Source of the DNA: a virus
IMG/VR virus record: IMGVR_UViG_3300045243_000006
Coordinates: 1 to 35,048 of that record
Length of the DNA: 35,048 bases
Strand: one strand, 5' to 3'
Shown here: one piece after another, positions 22,859 through 29,221 of the stretch
Position numbering within the stretch: the first letter of the stretch is position 1
Layout of the letters: each line of letters opens with the position of its first letter
Notes under the pieces: model-generated
Seen by the model: the letters and a program-made list of their open reading frames with translations, nothing else
Told to the model about the DNA's origin: nothing
The model's database searches: none
Position numbers and translations under genes: made by a program

Positions 22859-24202
22859 ATGCTTTTAACTCCTCATTATAACGGATATTTAATACCACCT
22901 ACAGGATTTAGTATATCTATTCCGGTTAAGGTTTTTTGGAACGGCCTAACCTATATCACCAATCTAAACCGTTTTGATTATCAAATTTCTGCTTCAAACA
23001 GTTATTATCTTGCTTCGTGGGGCAATGATAGCAATAGTGGCACTTCGCTTAATAATGCCTTCGCAACACCTAATGCACTTATCGCCGCAGCCAACGCTAC
23101 GGGCTTAGGTGCTAATTTCTTTGTGGATGGTACTGGTAATTATGTCTATGACCGCAATAAAGCGTGGACAACTTCTCCGACAGTGCCAGTTAATGTTATT
23201 GGAATAAATGGCACTCCTACGTTTTCAGCACGACAAGATTTAACTTTCTCAGCATTTAGTGGTGCTGCATATCAAGCGACTAGAAGCTCTATTTTATGGG
23301 AGTTTGATAGCGCAATATTGAATGCCAACGGGGACGCTTCAAGACTTGCGAAAGTTGCAGATGCGGCAACCGTAGTATCTACTGCTGGTTCATTCTTTAC
23401 CGATAACGTAACTCTTTATGTTAGAACGGCAGATAGCAGGAATCTTGCTACAAGTTCACTTGGCATGTTGAATATGCTAAAAATCAATCCACCTACGCTG
23501 ACCACAAATAACAATATCTATGTCGAAAACATTAACTTTGAAGGCTTCCAAACAGCAGCCTTCAGTATTTCCAATTCATCAAGCAATGATACTATAACAG
23601 CTTATTTCCGCTCTTGTTCATTCAAATATGCGAATGATTCTGGCAGTTCAGAATTAACTGGTAACGGCTTGGCTATCTTGGGAGCAGCCAAGACAATTCT
23701 TGATAATTGCGTTACAGCTTCAAATTTCTTAGATGGCAATAACTACCACTTCAAGAATACCGTCATACCTCATGCAGTCGAGTTTAACTGCATATCAAGA
23801 GGAAACGGCTATAGCACTATCACCCCAGAAGCAAACAATGCCTCAACAATTCATGATGGCGGTAGAATAATCCGTGTTAATGGACAATATTATGATTCTC
23901 AAGGGCGCAATCTTCATGATGTTAATGCAAATGCCGCAACCGAGGTGCAATCTTGGAATATAGGCACTAATTCGCATAGTTCACGAGCATTAACTTCAAC
24001 AGGCGGTGCAAATTATGCCTCTGGCGATGGCACTGGTGGTCACACTAAAATGTGGTTAACTAATCCGTTATCCTCTGGCAGTGTCGAGGATTACATTATT
24101 AATTCAGGTGATACTTTACTTTACAATCTAGGTAGTCAGGCCTCTGGCTGGACTGGTGTAAATAATGGTGGAACTTTATCAACATTTACTCAGGGGTATT
24201 AA
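22859..24202 (+). CDS. Right-handed beta-helix tailspike, 447 aa
   Basis: The start of the helix reads YYLASWGNDSNSGTSLNNAF, ATPNALIAAANATGLGANFF, the pattern of pectate-lyase-like phage tailspikes. Further rungs: NNNIYVENINFEGFQTAAFS, RSCSFKYANDSGSSELTGNG, ILDNCVTASNFLDGN. The Asn/Gly-rich stacks then turn into a C-terminal beta region (YASGDGTGGHTKMWLTNPLS). The first ~45 residues may attach to the baseplate. ATG 22859 has TAGGTGG upstream; an in-frame GTG at 22853 is an alternative. Catalytic residues cannot be assigned, so depolymerase activity is only possible. Confidence 0.75.
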   Translation: MLLTPHYNGYLIPPTGFSISIPVKVFWNGLTYITNLNRFDYQISASNSYYLASWGNDSNSGTSLNNAFATPNALIAAANATGLGANFFVDGTGNYVYDRNKAWTTSPTVPVNVIGINGTPTFSARQDLTFSAFSGAAYQATRSSILWEFDSAILNANGDASRLAKVADAATVVSTAGSFFTDNVTLYVRTADSRNLATSSLGMLNMLKINPPTLTTNNNIYVENINFEGFQTAAFSISNSSSNDTITAYFRSCSFKYANDSGSSELTGNGLAILGAAKTILDNCVTASNFLDGNNYHFKNTVIPHAVEFNCISRGNGYSTITPEANNASTIHDGGRIIRVNGQYYDSQGRNLHDVNANAATEVQSWNIGTNSHSSRALTSTGGANYASGDGTGGHTKMWLTNPLSSGSVEDYIINSGDTLLYNLGSQASGWTGVNNGGTLSTFTQGY

Positions 24203-24460
24203 ATGACCACACAAAAATCATGGCATGTAGATAAGGCCGTTTCTTTAGGAATATTGATTGCTTTAGTATGCAATATATTTGCTGGTATCTGGTATGCCTC
24301 CAAGATAGACTCACGGGTTGCGGCTTTGGAGGTGGCGACAAAAGATAATACACAAGTATTTGAACGCTTAGTAAGAGTAGAAACTCAACTTGATAATTTC
24401 AAAGACGCTATTAACCGTATTGATTTGAGCGTTGCTAAAATGGCGGATAGAAGTAGATAA
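24203..24460 (+). CDS. Single-TM coiled-coil protein (possible lysis accessory), 85 aa
   Basis: Residues ~13-32 (VSLGILIALVCNIFAGIWYA) are one membrane helix with a short N-terminus in front; the remainder (RVAALEVATKDNTQVFERLV, RVETQLDNFKDAINR) is a coiled coil, presumably periplasmic or cytoplasmic depending on topology. The type is frequent at the 3' end of late operons near lysis genes and resembles XhlA-like or DUF-type membrane accessories. No endolysin gene lies nearby, so a holin role is a hypothesis only. Last gene before the terminator. Confidence 0.6.
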   Translation: MTTQKSWHVDKAVSLGILIALVCNIFAGIWYASKIDSRVAALEVATKDNTQVFERLVRVETQLDNFKDAINRIDLSVAKMADRSR

Positions 24461-24500
24461 CTTTGTAAACCTTAGTCCTGTTTATTGTCAACTTTAACTC

Positions 24501-24530
24501 TTTGCTGACGACATTGATGTCGTCAGCAAA
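24501..24530. terminator. Bidirectional hairpin between convergent late and early transcription units
   Basis: TTTGCTGACGACAT (24501-24514) and ATGTCGTCAGCAAA (24517-24530) are a perfect 14-bp inverted repeat with 2 bases between them. It lies between the last plus-strand gene (ends 24460) and the last minus-strand gene (ends 24535). Neither side has a long T-run, so Rho-independent strength may be modest, but position and symmetry suit a shared terminator. Confidence 0.75.
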
Positions 24531-24534
24531 CTAA

Positions 24535-24792
24535 CTATTCCAAATCCTCTGGCTCTCTTCTGCTTGGGCTAGCATCTGATTCCCCTTGTAGTATTTTCCT
24601 TACACCGCTCGACAAAATACCGGCGCGAACCATATCACAATCATAACTGGTATCCGCCTCATAAATCTTAAGTACCTCATCAATGGCTATTAGCTTTTCG
24701 GCCATCCGTTCGCAAAAATAAGTGTAATGCTCTAAACTATCTGGTACGATTTGTTTATGTAGGCGCACTTCATCCATAAATGGTTTAGTCAT
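24535..24792 (-). CDS. Hypothetical 85-aa protein, last gene of minus-strand region
   Basis: Not recognised. An acidic helical protein: PFMDEVRLHKQIVPDSLEHY, then YFCERMAEKLIAIDEVLKIY, ILSSGVRKILQGES. It overlaps the upstream gene's stop by ATGA, so it is coupled to the 51-aa membrane protein. Location next to the terminator indicates the promoter-distal end of the early transcript. Confidence 0.6.
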   Translation of the reverse strand: MTKPFMDEVRLHKQIVPDSLEHYTYFCERMAEKLIAIDEVLKIYEADTSYDCDMVRAGILSSGVRKILQGESDASPSRREPEDLE

Positions 24793-24944
24793 TTGTTTTT
24801 GCCCTCATAATAGGAAATTAAAGCCCACCCCAAAGATATAATCAGTATAAAAACAAAATTCATAATCGGAAGGTGTTCGCTCGCAATTCCAATAGACATC
24901 GGACATAAAAAGTCAATTAATCGAAAAACAAATTTTCTACTCAT
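24789..24944 (-). CDS. Small membrane protein, 51 aa
   Basis: Start at 24944, just after GGGGAG and the upstream gene's TGA; a longer frame to 25028 exists but lies wholly inside the upstream gene. The product (MSRKFVFRLIDFLCPMSIGI, then LPIMNFVFILIISLGWALIS, YYEGKNK) has one clear C-terminal membrane helix and perhaps a weaker one near the start. Unknown function. Confidence 0.55.
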   Translation of the reverse strand: MSRKFVFRLIDFLCPMSIGIASEHLPIMNFVFILIISLGWALISYYEGKNK

Positions 24945-24945
24945 A

Positions 24946-25191
24946 TCACTCCCCCATAGCCTTAAGTTGTCGGTAAAATTTAGATTCATGACAACGGGCA
25001 GCATTATCACCACATGGCCAAGGGGCATTAGGCAGTTCCCTAGCTATAGCCTTTATGGCGGCTTCTGCTAAACCCCGATAATGAAGCAATACATAATCAG
25101 TTAGGTCTTCATAACCCGAGTTATTACCATCTAAATCTCGCTCATAAAGAGTTTTTGCCACCGCCTCGGCCAGCTTCTTTTCGTCCATCAT
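24946..25191 (-). CDS. Hypothetical 81-aa protein (phage HTH-less alpha-helical)
   Basis: MMDEKKLAEAVAKTLYERDL, then VLLHYRGLAEAAIKAI, and a Cys/His-bearing end (CGDNAARCHESKFYRQLKAM). The first part is the recurring 'a..va.aly......w......Y...A.aai..l' pattern of small phage proteins, function unknown. ATG lies 7 nt after AAGG and overlaps the stop of the 33-aa gene (ATGA). Confidence 0.6.
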   Translation of the reverse strand: MMDEKKLAEAVAKTLYERDLDGNNSGYEDLTDYVLLHYRGLAEAAIKAIARELPNAPWPCGDNAARCHESKFYRQLKAMGE

Positions 25192-25289
25192 TTCGCAACC
25201 TTTTTTATAATTGCATCTAAATCTTTTTGAAACTCAGGATACAAATCAACCAACGCCTGTAATCTGCCTATATGCCAGTCAATCTGCAT
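25188..25289 (-). CDS. Tiny 33-aa protein
   Basis: Reads MQIDWHIGRLQALVDLYP, then EFQKDLDAIIKKVAK. GAGGTGA is 5 nt before ATG, a strong SD, and the stop overlaps the next ATG (ATGA), both signs of real translation. It begins within the 3' end of the 59-aa gene. A short amphipathic helix protein of unknown role. Confidence 0.5.
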   Translation of the reverse strand: MQIDWHIGRLQALVDLYPEFQKDLDAIIKKVAK

Positions 25290-25458
25290 CTTTCACCTCT
25301 TTTATTTCGTAGCCTTGTTTTAAAACATGTGTCAGTATTCCTGTTTGAGTATCGAACGTAGAATCTCTCCATCCTCTTTCATAAGCAAATACAAAAGCGG
25401 ATTCATAATTTCCGTAACGTCCTTTAAATTCAACTCCGTCTTTTAATAAGATATACAT
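25279..25458 (-). CDS. Hypothetical 59-aa protein
   Basis: AGGAGG precedes ATG by 6 nt. MYILLKDGVEFKGRYGNYES, AFVFAYERGWRDSTF, ILTHVLKQGYEIKEV is a small beta-alpha-like sequence with several aromatic residues. It overlaps the 33-aa gene by 11 nt. Not recognised; too short for confident family assignment. Confidence 0.55.
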   Translation of the reverse strand: MYILLKDGVEFKGRYGNYESAFVFAYERGWRDSTFDTQTGILTHVLKQGYEIKEVKDAD

Positions 25459-25467
25459 CTAAGCCTC

Positions 25468-25641
25468 CTACTTATTTAAATACCAGTCCGCAAAACAGGC
25501 AACTATCATAATTATCAACATCCACGTATAAGGAGCTTTAAACCCAGCCTCTTTAACAATCATAGCAATAATACCCATATTAGCTGCTGCTATACTTATT
25601 AATATCGGTATATAGATAATTTTAAAAATCCAAGTTTTCAT
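25468..25641 (-). CDS. Two-TM small membrane protein, 57 aa
   Basis: Reads MKTWIFKIIYIPILISIAAA, NMGIIAMIVKEAGFKAPYTW, MLIIMIVACFADWYLNK: two membrane helices (residues ~8-28 and ~39-52). AAGGAGG precedes ATG, and the SD lies in the end of the Lar-like gene. Size and topology are compatible with a small holin, but the location in an early-type operon argues for some other membrane role. Confidence 0.55.
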   Translation of the reverse strand: MKTWIFKIIYIPILISIAAANMGIIAMIVKEAGFKAPYTWMLIIMIVACFADWYLNK

Positions 25642-25642
25642 T

Positions 25643-25906
25643 TCACCTCCTTCTCTTTTTGATTAATTTATAAGGGTTATTTATTGATGTGCGATAAAGA
25701 TGTTTTAGTCTCCTTGTCACATTGCACCTCAATATCACATACCACTCTTTTCCACTACTCCAAGCCGCATTCGCTTCTTCTCCCCTAATTTTCTCAATTG
25801 CGAAATAATGCTTCCAACAAACTATTCTCATATTTCTAAACTGGGCGTTTTCAGGTATTTCAATACCACCATCTGCCGAGCCGCAAATATCACATAGCTG
25901 GCTCAT
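25643..25906 (-). CDS. Possible nested product of the Lar-like gene, 87 aa
   Basis: In-frame ATG at 25906 (Met138) is preceded by AAGGAG (25917-25912) at 5-nt spacing. The resulting protein (MSQLCDICGSADGGIEIPEN to KKRRR) starts exactly at its Cys motif, so either two genes have fused by loss of a stop, or a shorter form is made. The full-length gene's SD is weaker. Confidence 0.45.
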   Translation of the reverse strand: MSQLCDICGSADGGIEIPENAQFRNMRIVCWKHYFAIEKIRGEEANAAWSSGKEWYVILRCNVTRRLKHLYRTSINNPYKLIKKRRR

Positions 25907-26317
25907 ACTTACTCCTTGTCTATTCAGGTTGAATAGGGGAGCTTTTCTGAGAACTTTTGATGCCTTAAGCCATGCAGACACACGCGCCCTATTAACAGCA
26001 GCACTTTCATCATAGCCACTTCCTATAATTTTTACATACTCTCTAATGGTTTCCATTGTCTGAGAGTGCATATCATGAGCATCATATAAACCTTGCAAAG
26101 CCTCTCTCGCCTCCTCTAGCTGGGCGGTGAGGGTGGATATTCGGGTGTCAGAGGTGCGGGTGTTCCATCTTTGCGGTGTTTGCCATGTTTCGCCTGTCTC
26201 AAGGCGGCATCCGCAATCACAACATGAATATATAGTAGATATTCTATTTGTACCTTGCTGCTCTATCACCGCCTCGCCATTGCAAAAAGGGCAGTTCTTA
26301 AGTTCTATATCTTCCAT
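25643..26317 (-). CDS. Lar-like zinc-finger protein fused to second Cys-rich domain, 224 aa
   Basis: N-terminus IELKNCPFCNGEAVIEQQG, then SCCDCGCRLETGETW, matches Lar/restriction-alleviation-type zinc ribbons (CPFC...C..C). Residues ~62-125 are a helical linker (LTAQLEEAREALQGLYDAHD). Residues 138-224 begin with a second Cys cluster (MSQLCDICGSADGG), then VCWKHYFAI and end strongly basic. Lar of Rac prophage dampens host restriction; the N-terminal resemblance suggests, but does not prove, such a role. An internal start (25906) has a better SD than the main one. Confidence 0.65.
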   Translation of the reverse strand: MEDIELKNCPFCNGEAVIEQQGTNRISTIYSCCDCGCRLETGETWQTPQRWNTRTSDTRISTLTAQLEEAREALQGLYDAHDMHSQTMETIREYVKIIGSGYDESAAVNRARVSAWLKASKVLRKAPLFNLNRQGVSMSQLCDICGSADGGIEIPENAQFRNMRIVCWKHYFAIEKIRGEEANAAWSSGKEWYVILRCNVTRRLKHLYRTSINNPYKLIKKRRR

Positions 26318-26563
26318 TTAACTATTCTCTCTAGGTGGTTGGGGTAACTCTATTAAATCTAGCCCATCAATTCTGGTAATGTGATTTGTATCTCGAATAT
26401 GCACTAATGCACCTACAAGCTGGTCTATGTACTCGTCTTGACGGGCGATTAAATCGGCGGCTCGGCGCAATATTGGTATATTTAATGCTGTTGCTTCGCC
26501 TGTAGTAATCTTATCACTATCAGAAATAAACCCCTTAGCTTCACGCTTTAGCTGCTCTCTCAT
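26318..26563 (-). CDS. Hypothetical 81-aa protein
   Basis: MREQLKREAKGFISDSDKIT, LRRAADLIARQDEYIDQLV is a helical protein; AADLI..QD..I..Lv is a recurrent motif of small phage proteins ('i..AAd.Ie.l..ri..L'), generally without known function. It ends 1 nt before the Lar-like start and overlaps the 74-aa gene by ATGA. Confidence 0.6.
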   Translation of the reverse strand: MREQLKREAKGFISDSDKITTGEATALNIPILRRAADLIARQDEYIDQLVGALVHIRDTNHITRIDGLDLIELPQPPRENS

Positions 26564-26784
26564 TTGTCAACACCCCCATAATGTCCCCAGTAGTTCAGAT
26601 AGGGCAATTTCTTTAAATCTTTACACAAATCATCATTCACTAAAGGCATTGTATTCCAGTCGATAAAATGCTGCGCTACTATTCCGATTTTCTCAAACTG
26701 GATAATTCCATTTTTTAACCAAAAGACAAATTTATCACCATCGCTTGCAAAACAATCTTCTATGCGTTTTGGTAGTTCTTTCAT
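26560..26784 (-). CDS. Hypothetical 74-aa protein
   Basis: Not recognised. MKELPKRIEDCFASDGDKFV, FWLKNGIIQFEKIGIV has mixed alpha/beta character and an aromatic C-terminus (LPYLNYWGHYGGVDK). Its ATG follows the upstream TAA directly, and its end overlaps the next gene, so it belongs to a tight co-translated string. Confidence 0.55.
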   Translation of the reverse strand: MKELPKRIEDCFASDGDKFVFWLKNGIIQFEKIGIVAQHFIDWNTMPLVNDDLCKDLKKLPYLNYWGHYGGVDK

Positions 26785-26958
26785 TTACTTGTCCCCAACT
26801 TGTTTATAATCCCAAACTCCATCAATATACCGGCTATTAGTTTTACCGCATTTCTCACACCTTTCTAGTATGCAGGTGTGTTTGATACCAGGCTCGCCTA
26901 GCGATATGTCTCGGCTGATATGACTATTTATAATTTTCCATTTATGAAAACAAAACAT
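26785..26958 (-). CDS. Small zinc-ribbon-like protein, 57 aa
   Basis: MFCFHKWKIINSHISRDISL, then CILERCEKCGKTNSRYIDG has the CxxC and CxH/CxxCGK pattern of the short phage zinc-ribbon proteins. AGGAG sits 6 nt before this ATG (3 nt for the neighbouring one at 26961). Its leader contains the 3' end of the tRNA-like element, 16 nt before the start. Confidence 0.6.
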   Translation of the reverse strand: MFCFHKWKIINSHISRDISLGEPGIKHTCILERCEKCGKTNSRYIDGVWDYKQVGDK

Positions 26959-26976
26959 CATCCTCTCCTTATTAAT

Positions 26977-27078
26977 TGGTGGGTGGTGGTTAGGGTTTCG
27001 CCAACATCTCCTCTCTCTGTAGTGCTCTATTTGACACGCCGCCAGCTGTCAGTTATGTGTTATTGAGCTACACCACCC
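26977..27078 (-). tRNA. tRNA-like element with enlarged D-loop and no clear anticodon arm (pseudo-tRNA or novel RNA)
   Basis: Read on the minus strand from 27078: GGGTGGTG pairs perfectly with CACCACCC, followed by ACCA (26980-26977). TAGCTCAAT and TAGAGCA match the D-arm consensus, but the loop between GCTC and GAGC is 37 nt and holds its own hairpin (TGACAGC/GCGTGTCA with one bulge). GTTGG-CGAAACC-CTAAC forms a 5-bp T-arm with a 7-nt loop next to the acceptor, though the loop lacks TTC. Between D-arm and T-arm are 18 nt (ACTACAGAGAGAGGAGAT) with no pairing anticodon stem. Total 102 nt. It lies in the early transcript between two genes. Not a functional tRNA as drawn. Confidence 0.5.
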
Positions 27079-27101
27079 ATAAACGGCTATGCCGCATCTG
27101 G

Positions 27102-27371
27102 TTATTTATCCATATGAAGTTTATTTGTTGGCATTCCCCTTTTGCAATCGGGACAGTAATAAACACCACATGCATTTGGATATTTTACATCCTCTGGCTT
27201 CTCTCCTTTTAGAACTTCAAGGGCAAAATTATCAGGCCATTCGTTAACAGGTTTTACTAGTGACTGTCCTATAGTAAATTCTGCTCCACGCTTATAAAAA
27301 CATTCATGCGGCGCAACTCCATAATACGGGTAATCCCCACATTCTGGATTTTTACAGATTTGTACTTCCAT
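27102..27371 (-). CDS. Cys-rich zinc-ribbon-like protein, 89 aa
   Basis: Opens EVQICKNPECGDYPYYGVAP, HECFYKRGAEFTIG and has a second pair in CGVYYCPDCKRGM; five to seven Cys/His suit one or two zinc sites. The family is not recognised. Its stop is 24 nt upstream of the tRNA-like element on the transcript. Confidence 0.55.
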   Translation of the reverse strand: MEVQICKNPECGDYPYYGVAPHECFYKRGAEFTIGQSLVKPVNEWPDNFALEVLKGEKPEDVKYPNACGVYYCPDCKRGMPTNKLHMDK

Positions 27372-27390
27372 ACTCTTCTCCTATAAGATG

Positions 27391-27633
27391 TTACTCTATG
27401 TTTAGTTCTTTAAGTGTGCCATTAGCGACAAAGAAAATATCATCCCACTTTTTGGCAGTTTTTATTGTTTTTAAGGCACGCACAAGCTTCTCCTCTCTTT
27501 CGCTGAGGGCTTTTATAAGCGCCAAGGCATCCACCAAAGCATTAAATGCCTTGACATGAGTATCAAGCTCAGAATATCCCGAACCAATATCCTTAGCTAT
27601 TTTATCCACTCTCTTTTTCAAATCCTCTATCAT
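27391..27633 (-). CDS. Hypothetical helical protein, 80 aa
   Basis: Start at ATG 27633 (MIEDLKKRVDKIAKDIGSG), preceded by GGTAAGGGTA with GGAGG 8 nt away; a longer open frame to 27726 lies in the preceding small gene. The rest is helical and Lys-rich (LIKALSEREEKLVRALKTIK). Unknown function. It begins just after the stop of the 46-aa membrane protein. Confidence 0.55.
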   Translation of the reverse strand: MIEDLKKRVDKIAKDIGSGYSELDTHVKAFNALVDALALIKALSEREEKLVRALKTIKTAKKWDDIFFVANGTLKELNIE

Positions 27634-27638
27634 TACCC

Positions 27639-27779
27639 TTACCTCCATTTTATACCACCAAACAACGCTATCAGGCAAAGAGTCGGAAAAAACACAAAGA
27701 AACGAACATCCGCTTGCCCCGCCCAAACTGAATAACCCACAGCAATTATATTAAGCAAAATTAGCTGAAACCAGTACAT
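27639..27779 (-). CDS. Small two-TM membrane protein, 46 aa
   Basis: MYWFQLILLNIIAVGYSVWA, GQADVRFFVFFPTLCLIALF, GGIKWR: two membrane helices joined by a short polar turn. The leader GGTAAGGGTAATG is identical to that of the next gene downstream. Holin-like size, but there is no lysis gene nearby, so the role is open. Confidence 0.5.
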   Translation of the reverse strand: MYWFQLILLNIIAVGYSVWAGQADVRFFVFFPTLCLIALFGGIKWR

Positions 27780-27806
27780 TACCCTTACCTATTGTTAGTT
27801 GTTAAA

Positions 27807-28025
27807 TTAAATAACTTCTCTAATATTTTTAACAGCCACGTCTTCGTTCCCCAGAAAACAAAAGAAGTCGAATTTATCTTCTAGCTTTAACCCATAAAGC
27901 TTCTCAACTTGATAGTCGTATCTTGATGTTAAAAAGTTTCTAATATCAGAAGAGTTAAAATAACCCCGCTTCATCACCAATAACAATCTATCTACAAGTG
28001 GCTCTAACCCATTATACTTACTCAC
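27807..28025 (-). CDS. Hypothetical 72-aa protein
   Basis: GTG start at 28025, 5 nt after AGGAGG (an alternative GTG is at 28028). VSKYNGLEPLVDRLLLVMKR, GYFNSSDIRNFLTSRYDYQV looks like a small helical protein, perhaps winged-helix-like. The C-terminus is DVAVKNIREVI. Not recognised. Confidence 0.5.
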   Translation of the reverse strand: MSKYNGLEPLVDRLLLVMKRGYFNSSDIRNFLTSRYDYQVEKLYGLKLEDKFDFFCFLGNEDVAVKNIREVI

Positions 28026-28048
28026 CACACCCTCCTATTTTAACGTTT

Positions 28049-28477
28049 CTATATAAGCCTAAAATATTGAATAATTTCGGCTTCTGGCAATTCCACCGCT
28101 TTAATCTGCTTTTTGCGGCTATCTTTTTGCAAGTCGATTGCCACCTCAAGAAGCAACGGAACATCATTAGAGTTAAGTTCGTGCAAATCTTCAGCCTTTA
28201 GCGGCCTTCTGTTCCTACGGCCACCGATTGAGATAAAGTCCACCCTTGTGACTTTATCTTTTAGCTCCGATATGCTATCGACTTTTAGAGCGAAGGTCAT
28301 AAAAAGTGTCGGGTGGTAAAAACGCATAACCCATTTTTTAATGAATCGATTATACAGACATTTTACCAACCAACCATTTTCTGATAATGTTTGGGTATTA
28401 GTATGAAAGCCAGCCCATTCAAAAGATATAATAGGAATATTAGTATCATCACAAGGTACGTAGAGCTGGCTTATCAT
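28049..28477 (-). CDS. Hypothetical 142-aa protein
   Basis: Alpha/beta sequence with strands in the first half (ENGWLVKCLYNRFIKKWVMR, FYHPTLFMTFALKVDSISEL), a GGRRNRRPLKAEDLHELNSN loop and a helical end (VAIDLQKDSRKKQIKAVELP). No family recognised. GGAGT is 8 nt before ATG, and the start overlaps the upstream stop (TAATG). Confidence 0.55.
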   Translation of the reverse strand: MISQLYVPCDDTNIPIISFEWAGFHTNTQTLSENGWLVKCLYNRFIKKWVMRFYHPTLFMTFALKVDSISELKDKVTRVDFISIGGRRNRRPLKAEDLHELNSNDVPLLLEVAIDLQKDSRKKQIKAVELPEAEIIQYFRLI

Positions 28478-28713
28478 TATTTTAACTCCTTCAATAAGTC
28501 ATTAAGCTCACCCTTCTCAACTTCCTGTTCTTTCAATAAGTCTTTCAATTCACCCTTTAAAGTATTGCAAACTTTCTGGGCGTCACGAATAGCCTTAATT
28601 TTATCAACCACTTTAGATTGCATCGCCTTAACGGCAGCCTCTCTAATGTTGTTAATACCGGACTCAACCGGACTAGCTTTCTTATTTTCATTAATGTCTT
28701 TTACGTCTGACAT
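28477..28713 (-). CDS. Coiled-coil protein with a 14-residue internal duplication, 78 aa
   Basis: A helical, charged protein. The C-terminal part repeats KGELKDLLKEQEVE and KGELNDLLKELK, 14 residues apart (two heptads), and the DNA shows the same 42-nt periodicity. GGAGA lies 6 nt before ATG. A small oligomerising or scaffold-type protein; function unknown. Confidence 0.6.
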   Translation of the reverse strand: MSDVKDINENKKASPVESGINNIREAAVKAMQSKVVDKIKAIRDAQKVCNTLKGELKDLLKEQEVEKGELNDLLKELK

Positions 28714-28742
28714 ATCAGTCTCCTTTTTAAGTTGTTGTGCCG

Positions 28743-28934
28743 CTACTTTCCCGACTGGTCATTTTTTAAACTGTCTATATAAGCCTTAACCTTGTCTACC
28801 CATTCAGGACGCCTGATTAAATCTTTGATGATTTGCACTATACTTGCGGGCAACCAGAATTCTTTATGCAACAGCCCTGCTTGTTTTTTTTTTGCTCTGC
28901 GTTTTCTCTGACGAGCCGCATCTGATTCAGCCAT
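28743..28934 (-). CDS. RHH-like basic DNA-binding protein, 63 aa
   Basis: MAESDAARQRKRRAKKKQAG, LLHKEFWLPASIVQIIKDLI matches small phage ribbon-helix-helix regulators, in which a basic 'aeRQrryR.R.aAGl' start leads into the short strand and helices. The ATG at 28934 has no SD, but the 45-aa gene stops 12 nt upstream. It may regulate its own operon. Assignment is by pattern. Confidence 0.55.
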   Translation of the reverse strand: MAESDAARQRKRRAKKKQAGLLHKEFWLPASIVQIIKDLIRRPEWVDKVKAYIDSLKNDQSGK

Positions 28935-28946
28935 TTTACAAACCAA

Positions 28947-29084
28947 TTATTTCTTTAAAATTTCTTCTAGTTTAGGCGACCATTGCGCAATCTTTGCTTT
29001 TAAAGCAGCATCCGAACTAAAAATTAGGAACAGCCCCAAACAAATTGTTACAGAGGTCGGTAAAAACATCACGGAAAATATCAC
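28947..29084 (-). CDS. Possible small membrane protein, 45 aa, overlapping another ORF
   Basis: GTG start at 29084, 5 nt after AGGGGG; product VIFSVMFLPTSVTICLGLFL, IFSSDAALKAKIAQWSPKLE, EILKK, with one hydrophobic segment and an amphipathic end. It overlaps the 42-aa ORF at 29017-29145 in another frame by 68 nt. One or both may be translated. Confidence 0.35.
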   Translation of the reverse strand: MIFSVMFLPTSVTICLGLFLIFSSDAALKAKIAQWSPKLEEILKK

Positions 29085-29145
29085 CGCAACCCCCTATCCA
29101 CGCACTTAAATCTGTTAACTGATTGATAATATATTTTTTAAACAT
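29017..29145 (-). CDS. Possible 42-aa protein, overlapping another ORF
   Basis: ATG at 29145 with AGGAT 8 nt upstream; product MFKKYIINQLTDLSAWIGGC, GDIFRDVFTDLCNNLFGAVP, NF. Amphipathic, with two Cys and many aromatic residues. Embedded overlap with the 45-aa ORF. It is the first ORF downstream of the VWA hairpin. Confidence 0.35.
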   Translation of the reverse strand: MFKKYIINQLTDLSAWIGGCGDIFRDVFTDLCNNLFGAVPNF

Positions 29146-29188
29146 GATTTTATCCTAAAAATGTGATATAGTTAATTATCCTAATAGG

Positions 29189-29213
29189 GGGTGGGGATTA
29201 TTAGTCCCCACCC
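29189..29213 (-). terminator. Hairpin downstream of the VWA gene
   Basis: GGGTGGGGA (29189-29197) and TCCCCACCC (29205-29213) are a perfect 9-bp inverted repeat with a 7-nt loop, very GC-rich against AT-rich surroundings, 9 nt after the VWA stop on the transcript. On the minus strand no T-run follows; on the plus strand TTTCTTAATT does. A terminator or attenuator ending the VWA transcript is likely. Confidence 0.65.
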
Positions 29214-29221
29214 TTTCTTAA

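Noticed and set aside
24203-24460. Holin call for the one-TM coiled-coil protein
   Set aside because: No endolysin gene adjoins it and the topology is not decisive, so only a tentative lysis-accessory note is kept.
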